From: Neobacillus paridis
GTDB taxonomy: Bacteria; Bacillota; Bacilli; Bacillales; Cytobacillaceae
DNA length: 64,000 bases
Assembly: GCF_016765675.1 (NCBI RefSeq)
Contig: NZ_JAESWB010000371.1
Location: 1-64,000, forward strand
Direction: 5' to 3'
Below the pieces are notes generated by a model. The model was not told the DNA's origin. It did not search any database and worked only from the letters and a program-made list of their open reading frames with translations. Positions 38,438 through 48,160 of this stretch are shown here, in pieces. Both the position numbers and the translations under genes were made by a program. Position 1 is the stretch's first letter, and every line of letters starts with the position of its first letter.

Positions 38438-39904
38438 TTACGAACTTTTTCTTTCCTTTTGTTCGGACTTGTAGTACCCATCAGCCCAGAATTCAGCGTT
38501 CTTAATACCTAATTCCGTTGAATTGAATTCCGGATCTTTGCCTTGCTTCAGCTGCGCTTCATAATCTTTTAAGGCGAGAATCGCCGGTTTGCCTAAGAAG
38601 AAAAGGGCTAACAAGTTCAGCCAAACCATGATTCCTAATCCGATATCCCCCATTGCCCATGCGGTCGTGGCTGTTTTAACTGCGCCATAATAAACCGCAC
38701 CTAAAAGGACCAATTTTAAAATAAACATGGCTGGTTTTCTGTTTTTGCCTCTTACCAGAAAGGCAAGGTTTGTTTCGGCAATGTAGTAATACGCATAGAT
38801 CGTCGTGAAGGCGAAGAAAAATAGAGCGACCGCTACAAATGCTGGACCAAATCCCGGGAGTAAAGTATCAACTGCCGCTTGCGTGTAGCCAGGGCCGCTT
38901 TCCACTCCTTTAAGGTGCTCAGCTAATAATTTTCCTGAACCATTTACGACATTGTAAGAATTGGTAAATAAAATCATCATCGCAGTTGATGTAACAACTA
39001 AGAACACATCAAGATAAATGGAAAATGCCTGGACCAGTCCTTGCTTAGCAGGATGTGATACTTCTGCGGCAGCGGCAGGGTGAGCACCAGTACCTTGACC
39101 AGCTTCGTTTGCATACAGACCCCGTTTTACTCCCCACATAATCGTTGAACCGAGAATTCCCCCGAACATTTCTTCTGCCCCGAAAGCACTTTTAAAAATA
39201 AGACCGAAAACTTCTGGAATTTTGTCAAAGTTAACCACCACAATGGAAATAGCGATAAGCAGATATCCGAGTGCCATAAACGGAACGATAAATTCTGCCA
39301 CTCTGGCAATCCGCTTTACCCCGCCAAAGATCGTTGCCGCGATCAGCAAAACAACTACGGCTCCAGTAATAGTAGGGCTAATCCCAAAGGCATTTTTAAT
39401 GCCTTCTGCGATGGAGTTTGTCTGAATACCAGGCATTAAAACAGCCATTGCGAGCAGGGTTGCAACGGCAAACACAACCGCAAACCATTTCCAGCCAAGT
39501 CCTTTTTCAATATAGAATGCTGGTCCGCCGCGATACTCTCCATCTTGCTTTTCTTTATAAATTTGCGCCAGAGTCGACTCAACAAAGGCGGATGCGGCAC
39601 CAATAAAGGTGATGACCCACATCCAGAAGACGGAACCCGGTCCCCCAAAGTAAATACCTGTTGCCGTGCCGGCAATGTTCCCTACCCCAATCCGGCCGGA
39701 TAAAGACATAGCCAATGCCTGGAACGACGAAACCCCCTCATTGGAGCCCTTCCCGGACGCTATTAACTTTACCATTTCTTTAATGTGCCGGATCTGCAAG
39801 AATCTTGTGCGGAAACTAAAGTACACCCCCACAAAAACGATGAAAATGACCAGTGGTGCACTCCATAAATAGCCGGAAACATTGGTTACCAGTTTGTCTA
39901 TCAA
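38438..39904 (-). CDS. Alanine/glycine:cation symporter (AGCS family)
   Basis: A 488-aa symporter with about 11 membrane segments. The AGCS signature is clear: GRIGVGNIAGTATGIYFGGPGSVFW near the N-terminus (here quoted only in part, GNIAGTATGIYFGGPG) and YANEAGQGTGAHPAAAAEV mid-protein. It imports alanine or glycine with sodium or protons. Highly similar in type to B. subtilis AlsT/YrbD. It stands alone behind a terminator. Confidence 0.9.
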   Translation of the reverse strand: MIDKLVTNVSGYLWSAPLVIFIVFVGVYFSFRTRFLQIRHIKEMVKLIASGKGSNEGVSSFQALAMSLSGRIGVGNIAGTATGIYFGGPGSVFWMWVITFIGAASAFVESTLAQIYKEKQDGEYRGGPAFYIEKGLGWKWFAVVFAVATLLAMAVLMPGIQTNSIAEGIKNAFGISPTITGAVVVLLIAATIFGGVKRIARVAEFIVPFMALGYLLIAISIVVVNFDKIPEVFGLIFKSAFGAEEMFGGILGSTIMWGVKRGLYANEAGQGTGAHPAAAAEVSHPAKQGLVQAFSIYLDVFLVVTSTAMMILFTNSYNVVNGSGKLLAEHLKGVESGPGYTQAAVDTLLPGFGPAFVAVALFFFAFTTIYAYYYIAETNLAFLVRGKNRKPAMFILKLVLLGAVYYGAVKTATTAWAMGDIGLGIMVWLNLLALFFLGKPAILALKDYEAQLKQGKDPEFNSTELGIKNAEFWADGYYKSEQKERKSS

Positions 39905-40063
39905 AAAAATTCCCCCTTTAAATGCTGTAAAATAGATTCTAACCCCAAGGTGTTATACAACAGGATGTCACTAAAATATTATAAAATTTCAATAATAATA
40001 TTTCAATAGAATATTTCTTATCTTTTATTTTTTCTGACTTATCTAGAAGTTATAAGGGGTAAT

Positions 40064-40099
40064 AAAAAGCAGGAGGCGAAATAGCTCCTGCTCTTTTAC
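40064..40099 (-). terminator. Terminator after the RodA-like gene
   Basis: GCAGGAG/CTCCTGC stem (40069-40091) with TTTTT on the minus strand. Confidence 0.75.
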
Positions 40100-40104
40100 T
40101 CTTC

Positions 40105-41274
40105 TTATGAGGTTGTCGAGAACATATATTTTTTATAATGATAACGGATCGAAAAAATCAAGCCGATCGCCATAAAATTTCCCATTAACGAACTGCCCCC
40201 ATAACTAATGAATGGAAGTGGAATCCCGGTAATTGGTAAAACGCCAATGGTCATACCGATATTTTGAAAGACGTGAAAGGTAATCATGCTGATCACCCCG
40301 ACACAAATATACGTGTAGAAATGATTCTTCGTTTCCATGCCAACCTTCGTAATGTGGTAAATTAACAGGAAGAATAAACTGATTAAAACACTGGCGCCAA
40401 TAAAGCCATATTCCTCACCGACGACGCTAAAAATAAAATCCGTTTGACTTTCCGGCAGATAGACATCGCGGTTGCCGATGCCTTTGCCGCTTGTCTGCCC
40501 GGAGCCAATTGCCAGCATCGATTTAATCAGCTGATAACCGGCTGAACTTTGATAATTATAAGGATCAAGCCAGGAATAAATCCGACCAAATTGATATTGC
40601 TTTACCCCCAGATACTTTTCCAGAATATCCGGGTTCCACAAAACAAAATAAAAGACCGTCCCCACCATCAGCACTCCGGCCAAAATACCCGGACCAATGA
40701 TCTTCCAGGTAATCCCGGAGATAAAAATCATTCCGGCTAGTATGGCGAGAAAGACAAGTCCTGTTCCCAAGTCCTCTTTAACGATGAGCACAAGCGGTAG
40801 CATGGTGACAAGCCCCATTTTCGTTAACAGCCAGAAATCAGTTTGCAGCGTCTTCATGACATTTTTTTGCTGGTGATCATCAATCACGCGGGCTAATGCT
40901 AGAATCAGAAATATTTTCATAAACTCAGATGGCTGAATTGTCCCGATCCCGGGTAGTTGAAACCAGTTTTTCGAGCCATTGATTCTGGGAGCGATACTTT
41001 CCGGTGCCAAAATCAGCAAAATGAGCACGACAATTCCAGCCCCATAAACATACCATGTCAGCTTGCGCAATTGGTCTGAATCAAAATGCATTACCACTGC
41101 AACAATTACGCACCCTACCACATACCAGGCAATTTGCATCACTAAAAAGTTCCGATCATATTGTCCGCTTTGTTGGGCACTATAAATTGCCGCACAGCTG
41201 GCCAGGAACAAAAGCATTAATATTAAAACAAGACTGTAATCCAGTTTAGAAGTTGTGTTTTTATTGGATGTCAT
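40105..41274 (-). CDS. RodA/FtsW/SpoVE-family peptidoglycan glycosyltransferase
   Basis: A 389-aa SEDS protein with about ten membrane segments. Key blocks are GTIQPSEFMK, VIVKEDLGTG (the Asp in the large loop is essential in RodA), and the C-terminal ITGIPLPFISYGGSSL. SEDS proteins polymerise lipid II glycan with a class B PBP. Sequence reads as closer to RodA than FtsW. No PBP gene is adjacent. The ATG at 41274 follows GGTGGAGAC; the longer frame to 41388 is non-homologous. Confidence 0.88.
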   Translation of the reverse strand: MTSNKNTTSKLDYSLVLILMLLFLASCAAIYSAQQSGQYDRNFLVMQIAWYVVGCVIVAVVMHFDSDQLRKLTWYVYGAGIVVLILLILAPESIAPRINGSKNWFQLPGIGTIQPSEFMKIFLILALARVIDDHQQKNVMKTLQTDFWLLTKMGLVTMLPLVLIVKEDLGTGLVFLAILAGMIFISGITWKIIGPGILAGVLMVGTVFYFVLWNPDILEKYLGVKQYQFGRIYSWLDPYNYQSSAGYQLIKSMLAIGSGQTSGKGIGNRDVYLPESQTDFIFSVVGEEYGFIGASVLISLFFLLIYHITKVGMETKNHFYTYICVGVISMITFHVFQNIGMTIGVLPITGIPLPFISYGGSSLMGNFMAIGLIFSIRYHYKKYMFSTTS

Positions 41275-41456
41275 GATGTGTCTCCACCTTGATATAAAAC
41301 TCGTACATTCCTCCATTATATTTTTAAAAGCAGCAAATCTCAACTTCCAACTAACATTTGGATTTATTTTACAAAGTGGTTTGCGCACTGTAAATGGAAG
41401 GTTGAATTAGCCGACATAGGAAAGTGTAAAATCTGGGGAAACTTTACACTCTCCTA

Positions 41457-42221
41457 TTAACTAAAATAGATCCGCTTTAATTCCTCTGCCATCCATTCGA
41501 GATTGCTGGGCACCTGCGGCAGCCCATAGCCGATATACAGCGGCGTTGTCACAAAACGCGGCATCACCTTAGCGTAAATCTTGCCATTTAAATGATAGAA
41601 AAAGACATTATAGCTAGAAGTCTTGAATGGAAAATGATTCAAGATATAATGAACGGCGACTTGCAAATACTCCGAAAATCTTTCCTGATAGCAACTATCA
41701 TCCATTTCGATATTAAATTCATAAAAGCCAACTCGCGGCCTTGTCGATAATGTGAAGCGCGGACCGTCTTTTTCTTCAGCCATCACAATTCCGGCAAACA
41801 TTTCGGGGACAGCTGTGACGCTGTAGTCTAAATGATGGAGACCGACAATTTGCATATGAGGGTGGGCGATCGAACCTCCCGACAGCGGCCCGTGGTTTTT
41901 GAAAAACAGGACGGAGCGATACTTTCCGGTTTGCTCCATTTTCAGCCAATGCTTGATCCCAAACTGGATTAATCGGTGCAAATGTTCCTTGGAATAACTC
42001 GAAAGGTCGCCGTGACAATCATCCGTTTCGATTAACACGGTTTGATAAGCATTTTCCAAAACGGGGTATTTATTTTTCAAAAGAATGATCGGTCCATCAA
42101 CAGCAATAATATTGGTCAGTTCATCTCTGGCGCAAAACGGGCAGGCTTGCTCTTTGTTACGGATACTTTCAGGTTTCTGTACACCAATCGACGTATTAAA
42201 GTAAAGATGTTTCGTTTCCAA
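41457..42221 (-). CDS. DUF4931 protein, GalT/HIT-like
   Basis: About 254 aa. It has zinc-type cysteines early (CPFCARDEL) and a histidine-triad-like HPHMQIVGL preceded by HGPLSGGSIA, which is the layout of galactose-1-phosphate uridylyltransferase-like HIT proteins. The substrate is unknown and no Leloir genes are nearby. The start is uncertain: AGGGGA favours the TTG at 42221, while the ATG at 42242 would lie upstream of it. It is divergent from uppP. Confidence 0.72.
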   Translation of the reverse strand: METKHLYFNTSIGVQKPESIRNKEQACPFCARDELTNIIAVDGPIILLKNKYPVLENAYQTVLIETDDCHGDLSSYSKEHLHRLIQFGIKHWLKMEQTGKYRSVLFFKNHGPLSGGSIAHPHMQIVGLHHLDYSVTAVPEMFAGIVMAEEKDGPRFTLSTRPRVGFYEFNIEMDDSCYQERFSEYLQVAVHYILNHFPFKTSSYNVFFYHLNGKIYAKVMPRFVTTPLYIGYGLPQVPSNLEWMAEELKRIYFS

Positions 42222-42373
42222 AACGCTTATCCCCTTTCGCAAGTCTATAATCCTATTTTATGGGAGGATTGACTCCCATTGCACACATTTTGTTTTGATA
42301 ATTTCATAGCCCGAGAGAATTTTGCATATCAATATGGTACAGGCATATACTTCATAAGAATGAGAGGGACGTT

Positions 42374-43156
42374 ATGTTAACAAAACTGGAAGCACTGATT
42401 CTAGGAATCATTCAAGGAGTGACAGAATTTTTACCGATTTCCAGCACCGGGCATCTTTATTTGGGAAGAAATTTATTCGGCTTACAGGAAGCGGGATTGC
42501 TGCTTGATACGATGCTCCATGTGGGAACACTCATGGCCGTGTTTGTTTTTTACAAGGACGAATTTATCAAAATTCTCCGAAAGCCATTTAGTAAATTAAC
42601 ATTTTTACTAATCGTTGGTACGATTCCGGCAGTGGTCTTGGGTCTGGCGATGAAAGATTATATTGAGGATATATCGAAAACCGGGGTGACGATTGGCTGG
42701 GAATTCCTGCTGACAGGTCTTTTTCTTTGGCTTGCGGATTCGGCGAAAAATGGCTATAAGCGGATGGAGGATATCAGCTATAAGGATGCTTTGATTATCG
42801 GTTCGTTTCAGGCCGTTGCCATTTTGCCGGCCATTTCCCGCTCCGGAATGACGATTGTCGCCGCCCTCTGGCGCAAATTGGACCGGGAAACTGCCGCCTA
42901 CTTTTCGTTTCTGTTATCGACGCCGGCCATTGTCGGGGCCATTGTGTTACAAACAACGGATCTGCTTGGCGGCGGCGGGGAGGAAATCTCGTTATCCGCC
43001 CTGCTTGTCGGGATCATCTCATCGGCTTTCTTCGGCTATATTGCCGTCAAATGGATGATTGGCTTTTTGAAAAAGCATTCCTTAAAGCCGTTCGCCATCT
43101 ATGTCTGGGCATTAGGGTTGCTCGTCTTGTTTTTCCAGTTTACCGGGAAGTTTTAA
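42374..43156 (+). CDS. uppP: Undecaprenyl-diphosphatase UppP (BacA)
   Basis: A 260-aa membrane protein that dephosphorylates undecaprenyl diphosphate to recycle the cell-wall carrier lipid; it confers bacitracin tolerance. The two family motifs are present: QGVTEFLPISSTGH (residues about 14-27) and PAISRSGMT (about 153-161). Seven or eight membrane segments. The frame also includes a GGGGEE loop. The start ATG at 42374 follows GAGAGGGACG. Confidence 0.95.
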   Translation: MLTKLEALILGIIQGVTEFLPISSTGHLYLGRNLFGLQEAGLLLDTMLHVGTLMAVFVFYKDEFIKILRKPFSKLTFLLIVGTIPAVVLGLAMKDYIEDISKTGVTIGWEFLLTGLFLWLADSAKNGYKRMEDISYKDALIIGSFQAVAILPAISRSGMTIVAALWRKLDRETAAYFSFLLSTPAIVGAIVLQTTDLLGGGGEEISLSALLVGIISSAFFGYIAVKWMIGFLKKHSLKPFAIYVWALGLLVLFFQFTGKF

Positions 43157-43190
43157 GTACATGTTATGTTGGGTCCCCTTCCCTTTTGGG

Positions 43191-43222
43191 ATTTACCCGT
43201 CTGTTTTCTGAATTTACCCGTC
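43191..43222. repeat. Two ATTTACCCGTC units spaced 21 bases apart
   Basis: ATTTACCCGTC at 43191-43201 and 43212-43222. The 21-base period matches that of the tandem array at 10080, although the core differs. Confidence 0.5.
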
Positions 43223-43252
43223 AAACCATTCACACTAGGAAAAATAATCTTA

Positions 43253-43300
43253 GAAAAGCGGCTCGAAAACATGTTCAAGCCGCTTCTTCTTTATTTTCCT
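43253..43300 (+). terminator. Terminator after uppP
   Basis: AAGCGGCT (43256-43263) pairs with AGCCGCTT (43278-43285), followed by CTTCTTTATTTT. Confidence 0.75.
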
Positions 43301-43452
43301 GTTCGCTCATTTTAATTTAAAAATACCATATCCCCATTTTATTTGCTCACTATTACACAAGCCGCGACGTATAGGTGAACTTTAAGATTGCTTTTTAAAA
43401 ACTTGGGACATACAATTTATTTATAAACAGCTGCTGGTTGGGGGGAGTTATC

Positions 43453-44211
43453 ATGAAATATGCAGTGATTACCGGTGCTTCCAAAGGATTGGGTGAAGCC
43501 ATCGCAAAAAGTCTAATCGCAAAACAGTTCGCTGTTGTTACCGTTTCGCGGACAGAAAACGAGAAACTGAAAATGATGGCACAAGAAAAAGGAACCAGCT
43601 ATCAACATTTTTCCTGTAATCTCTCATTGGAAAGTGAAGTACAGGAAGTTTTTATGGAAATTACTCATCGCGTTTTTCAAAAAGAGCCGTCAGATATCTT
43701 TGTCTTTAATAATGCTGGCGTCATCGAACCGATTGCAACGGTCGGTCATTTGGATAAAACGCCGATTGACCGTAATATTACAGTGAATTTAACGGCACCC
43801 ATCATGATTACCAATCTATTTTTACATAAAGCTCAGTTTAGCGACACAGCCGTTCACATTATAAATATTACATCTGGTGCCGCAGTTCGTCCGATTCAAG
43901 GCTGGAGTGTCTATTGCAGTGCCAAGGCGGGCTTAAATATGTTTACCCAAACGGTTGCCAGCGAACAGGCAGCGTTACAAACGAAGCATAGTATTATTGC
44001 CTTCAGCCCGGGGATCATGGATACAGACATGCAAGCAACCATTAGGTCATCCTCCGAAAAAGCATTTAAGGACCTGAAGAAATTTCAAGAATATCAGGAA
44101 AAAGGAATGCTGTTAAAGCCGGATATGGTAGCCAATGCCCTGATTGATTTGACACTCAGCGGGAATGTAGAAAGCGGAAAAATATACAATGTAAATGATT
44201 TGCTAAACTAA
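43453..44211 (+). CDS. yueD: Short-chain dehydrogenase, benzil reductase-like (YueD)
   Basis: A 252-aa classical SDR: cofactor motif TGASKGLGEA at residues 7-16, NNAGV, and catalytic Tyr/Lys in VYCSAKAGLN, with the catalytic Ser in NITSGAA. Similar to B. subtilis YueD, which reduces benzil to (S)-benzoin with NADPH; the natural substrate is unknown. The ATG at 43453 follows GGGGGAG. Confidence 0.85.
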   Translation: MKYAVITGASKGLGEAIAKSLIAKQFAVVTVSRTENEKLKMMAQEKGTSYQHFSCNLSLESEVQEVFMEITHRVFQKEPSDIFVFNNAGVIEPIATVGHLDKTPIDRNITVNLTAPIMITNLFLHKAQFSDTAVHIINITSGAAVRPIQGWSVYCSAKAGLNMFTQTVASEQAALQTKHSIIAFSPGIMDTDMQATIRSSSEKAFKDLKKFQEYQEKGMLLKPDMVANALIDLTLSGNVESGKIYNVNDLLN

Positions 44212-44217
44212 TACTGA

Positions 44218-44258
44218 GTAAAAAAACTCGCCAATATCGAATCGGCGAGTTTTCTTTT
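44218..44258. terminator. Bidirectional terminator between yueD and floT
   Basis: AAAACTCGCC (44223-44232) pairs with GGCGAGTTTT (44243-44252). Confidence 0.8.
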
Positions 44259-44260
44259 CA

Positions 44261-45781
44261 TTATTCATCTTTCTTCTTAATCGTATCGGTTAATTCGGCA
44301 ATACTATTTTTCACATTGGATTTACCTGCATAGTTTTCGATCAACTCTTTGACATCAATACCGCTTGAAGCCTTTAATGATTCCTGGAGGCTTGTCATCA
44401 GGTTAGTGGCATAGCTAGTAATTTTGTTAGCCCCGCCATTTTCACCGGAACCGCCGCCAGTATCGACAACGGTAATTTTATCAATATTGGAAAGCGGCGC
44501 AGCCACTTGCTTCGCGTATTCAGGCAGCATTTTGATGACCATGTCGAGGATCGCTGCTTGACCGAACTGTTCGAAGGCCTCGGCGATTTTTTCCTTTGCT
44601 TCGGCTTCCGCCAGACCTTTCATCCGAATAACTTCTGCTTCGGAAAGACCTTGTGCCTTTTGTGCTTCCGCTTTGGCTAAACCGTCGATGCGAACCCGTT
44701 CCGCCTCGGCCTTCGCCATTGCTTCAATCCGGTATTTATTCGCTTCCGCCTCGGCCATTTGTTTCGCTTTTTCTGCGGCTGCAGACTGCTCAACAGCATA
44801 GCGGTCGGCATCGGCTTTTTTCTTCACTTCCGAATCATATTGGCGCTCACGGCGAAGAATTTCTTTTTCTTCGAGCTCGATTTGTTTTTGTCTTTCAATA
44901 ATCTTAACTTGCATTTCCTGCTCGGTAACATCCTGCTTGGCCTTTGCACTTTCGAGGTCATAGGCCATATCGGCACGTGCCTTGGCAATGTCCTGTTCAC
45001 GGCGGAACTCGGCAATCTTCAGCTGATTGACTTTTTCCGCTTCGGCAATTTCGGTTGCCCGTTCTAATTCGGAGCGCTTCGCTTCCTTGGCAGCTTCAGC
45101 CTTTTTAATTCGCGTTTCCTTTTCGGCTTCAGCTGTAGCAATATCGGCGTCACGTTTAACCTGGGCAATCCGCGGTTTACCGAGAGCGTCCAAGTAGCCG
45201 TTTTTATCACGGACATCTTTAATCGTAAACGAAACAATCACCAGACCCATTTTTGCGAGATCCTGTGAGGCCACGCGTTGAACCTCTTGAGAAAACTTAT
45301 CGCGGTTTTTATATATTTCTTCAACGGTCATCGAACCAAGAATGGAACGCAAATGACCTTCTAAAACTTCTCTTGCTTCATTTTCCCGATCTTCCTTCGG
45401 TTTCCCAAGAAACTGCTCGGCGGCTGTGGCAATTTCGCCAATCGAACCGCCGATTTTGATAATCGCCACACCATCGGCCATAACCGGTACACCCTGTTCA
45501 GTATAAACTTCCGGGGTAGTGACTTCCAGTTTACTAGATAATAAACTTAACGGCTGTGCCTGTTGAAAAACCGGTAAAATAAAGCTCCCGCCACCGCGAA
45601 TAATTTTAATTTTATTCCCGGCTTCATCGACATGGACATTTTTGTTTCCCAGGTAACTCCCGGTTACAATCAAGGCTTCGTCCGGACCAGCCGTTCTGTA
45701 CTTTGTAATAAATACACCAATCAGGGCAATAAGAATAAGGGCAACGATCCCAATGACAATCCATACAAAACTAAATTCCAT
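44261..45781 (-). CDS. floT: Flotillin FloT (YuaG)
   Basis: A 506-aa flotillin. An N-terminal membrane hairpin (residues about 5-25) is followed by an SPFH domain (about 30-190) and a long charged coiled coil with many AEAEK/AKAEA repeats (about 200-400). It organises membrane microdomains and acts in sporulation, signalling and membrane fluidity. It sits 19 bases after yuaF, the NfeD partner, as in the B. subtilis yuaFGI operon. Confidence 0.94.
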   Translation of the reverse strand: MEFSFVWIVIGIVALILIALIGVFITKYRTAGPDEALIVTGSYLGNKNVHVDEAGNKIKIIRGGGSFILPVFQQAQPLSLLSSKLEVTTPEVYTEQGVPVMADGVAIIKIGGSIGEIATAAEQFLGKPKEDRENEAREVLEGHLRSILGSMTVEEIYKNRDKFSQEVQRVASQDLAKMGLVIVSFTIKDVRDKNGYLDALGKPRIAQVKRDADIATAEAEKETRIKKAEAAKEAKRSELERATEIAEAEKVNQLKIAEFRREQDIAKARADMAYDLESAKAKQDVTEQEMQVKIIERQKQIELEEKEILRRERQYDSEVKKKADADRYAVEQSAAAEKAKQMAEAEANKYRIEAMAKAEAERVRIDGLAKAEAQKAQGLSEAEVIRMKGLAEAEAKEKIAEAFEQFGQAAILDMVIKMLPEYAKQVAAPLSNIDKITVVDTGGGSGENGGANKITSYATNLMTSLQESLKASSGIDVKELIENYAGKSNVKNSIAELTDTIKKKDE

Positions 45782-45800
45782 ATTTTAGCCTCCTCTTCCT

Positions 45801-46343
45801 CTATATAAAACTTTCATTTTCTTGATGGACGGTTACTTGCAAGACACCATCCTTCACCTGGACCACCAGCACCCTTGTTCCATTAGCAATCTCTCCGCCA
45901 TCAAAGCTTGATGCCGGTTTGGCAATTCTGCCGCTCGCGCTCTCAATTAACACCTCACCAAAACCATCAGCAGGGATCGGCGTGATCACGGTTCCAATCC
46001 GCCCCCGTAAATCCGATTCTTGATAGGCAAGAGATTCCTCAGCCGATGACATCGGTACTAAAACAAAAACATTTAACAAGGTTACCAGAATAAAAGCAAT
46101 GACGGCTGAAATCGCTAAAATGAGTAGAGAATGCAGTGAAGATAAGCGTTCAAATAAGTAGCCGCTGGCGGAAAGAATGGTCATAAAGGCAAATACAAGG
46201 ACAGGATTTAAAAAGTGTAACCCCCCATCACCGGTGTCAACATGCAGCACATCGGCAAATAAAACATAAATAAACGTTAAAATGCCCGAAATAATCAGAC
46301 CATACAAGTAAACTGTTACGATCGGCACGCCAAATAGTTCCAT
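45801..46343 (-). CDS. yuaF: NfeD-like membrane protein YuaF
   Basis: About 180 aa. Three to four membrane segments are followed by an OB-fold C-terminal domain (RGRIGTVITPIPADGFGEVLIE). The NfeD family partners with flotillins. The ATG at 46343 is nine bases after AAAGGG; two upstream in-frame ATGs (46352, 46349) are too close to it. It is first in the yuaF-floT operon. Confidence 0.88.
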   Translation of the reverse strand: MELFGVPIVTVYLYGLIISGILTFIYVLFADVLHVDTGDGGLHFLNPVLVFAFMTILSASGYLFERLSSLHSLLILAISAVIAFILVTLLNVFVLVPMSSAEESLAYQESDLRGRIGTVITPIPADGFGEVLIESASGRIAKPASSFDGGEIANGTRVLVVQVKDGVLQVTVHQENESFI

Positions 46344-46570
46344 ACGCATCATCCCTTTATCATGATAGGCAAGAAATACAACGGAAAGTGCAGAATGGGC
46401 TTCAAACCTTAATAATCCATCGCATCCATCCCTTCTGTTTTAAAAAAGTTATGTATGATAAATATACGGATTAAAGAAGGAAAGGTTTCAATTTTCCTAA
46501 TTCCAGTATATCTGATTTATGCCAGCCCGGGGGTACTTTTTCCTGATTTCCAATTTTTTTATTTTATGGA

Positions 46571-46636
46571 AACTCGCCGACTGGCGAGTCCTTAAGGATG
46601 GTTCGTGAAGCGTAGTTGAATTTCCTATTAGCTAAC
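46571..46636 (+). repeat. Dispersed repeat family 2, copy B
   Basis: AACTCGCCGACTGGCGAG forms a perfect hairpin (CTCGCC/GGCGAG), followed by TCCTTAAGGATGGTTCGTGA, then GCGTAGTTGAATTTCC and TATTAGCTAA. The surrounding gene-free stretch (46344-46734) shows nothing else that I can name. Confidence 0.75.
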
Positions 46637-46734
46637 AAAATGCAGTAATAAGAATAAGCCTCGAGCTATTGAGTTGTCAGGCGAAGGGCTGTTTGTTAAT
46701 TGAAATAATGGATAAACTTAAATTTCTAAAGGGA

Positions 46735-47073
46735 TTAAGGTTTTATCATCGTTCGAATCGACCCATAGACTAACGTACTATCAAAGTTATCTTTACTGAT
46801 TTTATAGGGAGTTGGGAAAGCAATAACTTGAAAATTTGAATTTTCTTTTACAAATGGAAGCTTAAACTTAAAAATTTTTCTTTCACCAGGATTGACAGAT
46901 ACATTACCTACTAATTCATTATTTATAAAAGGTACTTGTTTCCAATTACTTAAAGCGATCATATTATAGGCCTCTTTTTCCTTACTAATATTTCCAATTG
47001 ATACAAAGATGTTTTCACCACTATTTGCTGTAGGAAGAATATTTAGTTGCTCTTTTTGTTTACTAATAAACAA
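46735..47073 (-). CDS. Hypothetical protein, possibly a gene fragment
   Basis: A 112-aa frame with no recognised motif; the composition (NPGERKIFKFKLPFV, strand-like) suggests an extracytoplasmic beta domain, but there is no signal peptide. The TTG start has no convincing ribosome site and an in-frame stop lies just upstream. It may be the C-terminal remnant of an exported protein. It is divergent from the lipoprotein gene at 47246. Confidence 0.4.
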   Translation of the reverse strand: MFISKQKEQLNILPTANSGENIFVSIGNISKEKEAYNMIALSNWKQVPFINNELVGNVSVNPGERKIFKFKLPFVKENSNFQVIAFPTPYKISKDNFDSTLVYGSIRTMIKP

Positions 47074-47245
47074 AGTATCATATCAACCTATTATTTCCTA
47101 AAATTCAATATTTTTTACAGTAATTTAATTTTTAAATGGGAATCTTATGGATAAATAGGGAGCAGAATTATTATTTCCTTATTGCGAAAATGGGTGAATT
47201 TTGAAATAATTTAATGAAACATTGCATTAATCAGGGGAGTAAAAA

Positions 47246-47878
47246 ATGCGACATATTAAAGGCTGCTGCTTAATTATCATTTTCAGTTTGTTGTTAACAG
47301 GGTGCGCAGGTGTAGAAAAAGTAAAATCTGTATCAAAAGAAAAATCTCCATCAAATATGAAAATAACCATTGATTCATATAATATGAATGAAAAAGAAAA
47401 CCTGCTTATTAGCAAGACTGGTGTAGGACATATTGAATTTTTCAAGCTGAATGGCATCCCGAATGAAGATGCAGATTTGCAATTTTCAGTAGAGGTATAT
47501 GAAAATGGGAAGTTTAAAGAAGAGTTGCTAAAGACTTGGGATGAGCTTGGAACAAAATATAAAGACAGCTTCGTTTCCTTTGGAATAAGTGACACCGGAA
47601 ATAAAGCCCATTCTTTAAAACTGATATCTGGGATACCATCTGGACTTGCTTCAACAACGTATTCAAATAACATGACATCTTTTTCTTTCAGTAAGCTAAT
47701 AGGAGAAAAAGTTACTTTAAAGAAAAATAAACCTATTTATTTAGCAGCGTGGGCAGGAACTACAAAAAACGGACTGAGTTCTGTTGGGGGAGAAAATGGA
47801 GAACTCCCCAAAGGTATTAAAGACACTGAGCTTGCTTTTTTATACAAAGTTGTATGGACAGATAAAGCAAAGAAATAA
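47246..47878 (+). CDS. Hypothetical lipoprotein
   Basis: A 210-aa predicted lipoprotein: signal segment about residues 1-19 with lipobox LLTGC. The mature part is a beta-rich domain of unknown family. CAGGGGAGT precedes the ATG. It is AT-rich compared with the housekeeping genes and has no operon partner. I cannot assign a role. Confidence 0.65.
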   Translation: MRHIKGCCLIIIFSLLLTGCAGVEKVKSVSKEKSPSNMKITIDSYNMNEKENLLISKTGVGHIEFFKLNGIPNEDADLQFSVEVYENGKFKEELLKTWDELGTKYKDSFVSFGISDTGNKAHSLKLISGIPSGLASTTYSNNMTSFSFSKLIGEKVTLKKNKPIYLAAWAGTTKNGLSSVGGENGELPKGIKDTELAFLYKVVWTDKAKK

Positions 47879-48118
47879 CTTCTGTTATAGTAAACAAACG
47901 CGAGCGATTACTGAGTAACACTGATGCTAGAGTAAATATAGACACAGATTGTTATAATAAATATATCAACTATAACGGGAGCCCACCAAACAAAACTTTT
48001 ATCGGAAGATGTAAACTATTCCCTTTTTCATACTATTCCGTAAGGCTACGCAATTTATCAGAAACCTTTAAAACAAGGACCTGTTAAATTTTAATGTTGA
48101 TAATTGCGATTAAGTAAG

Positions 48119-48151
48119 GGAAACCCCATTTTTTAGGGTTTCCTTTGTTCT
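48119..48151 (-). terminator. Terminator after the RibD-like gene
   Basis: GGAAACCC/GGGTTTCC stem (48119-48142). Confidence 0.65.
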
Positions 48152-48160
48152 TGTGTGTCT

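Noticed and set aside
44653-45067. Frames of 82 and 102 codons on the plus strand
   Set aside because: They are antisense shadows of the repetitive coiled-coil part of floT.
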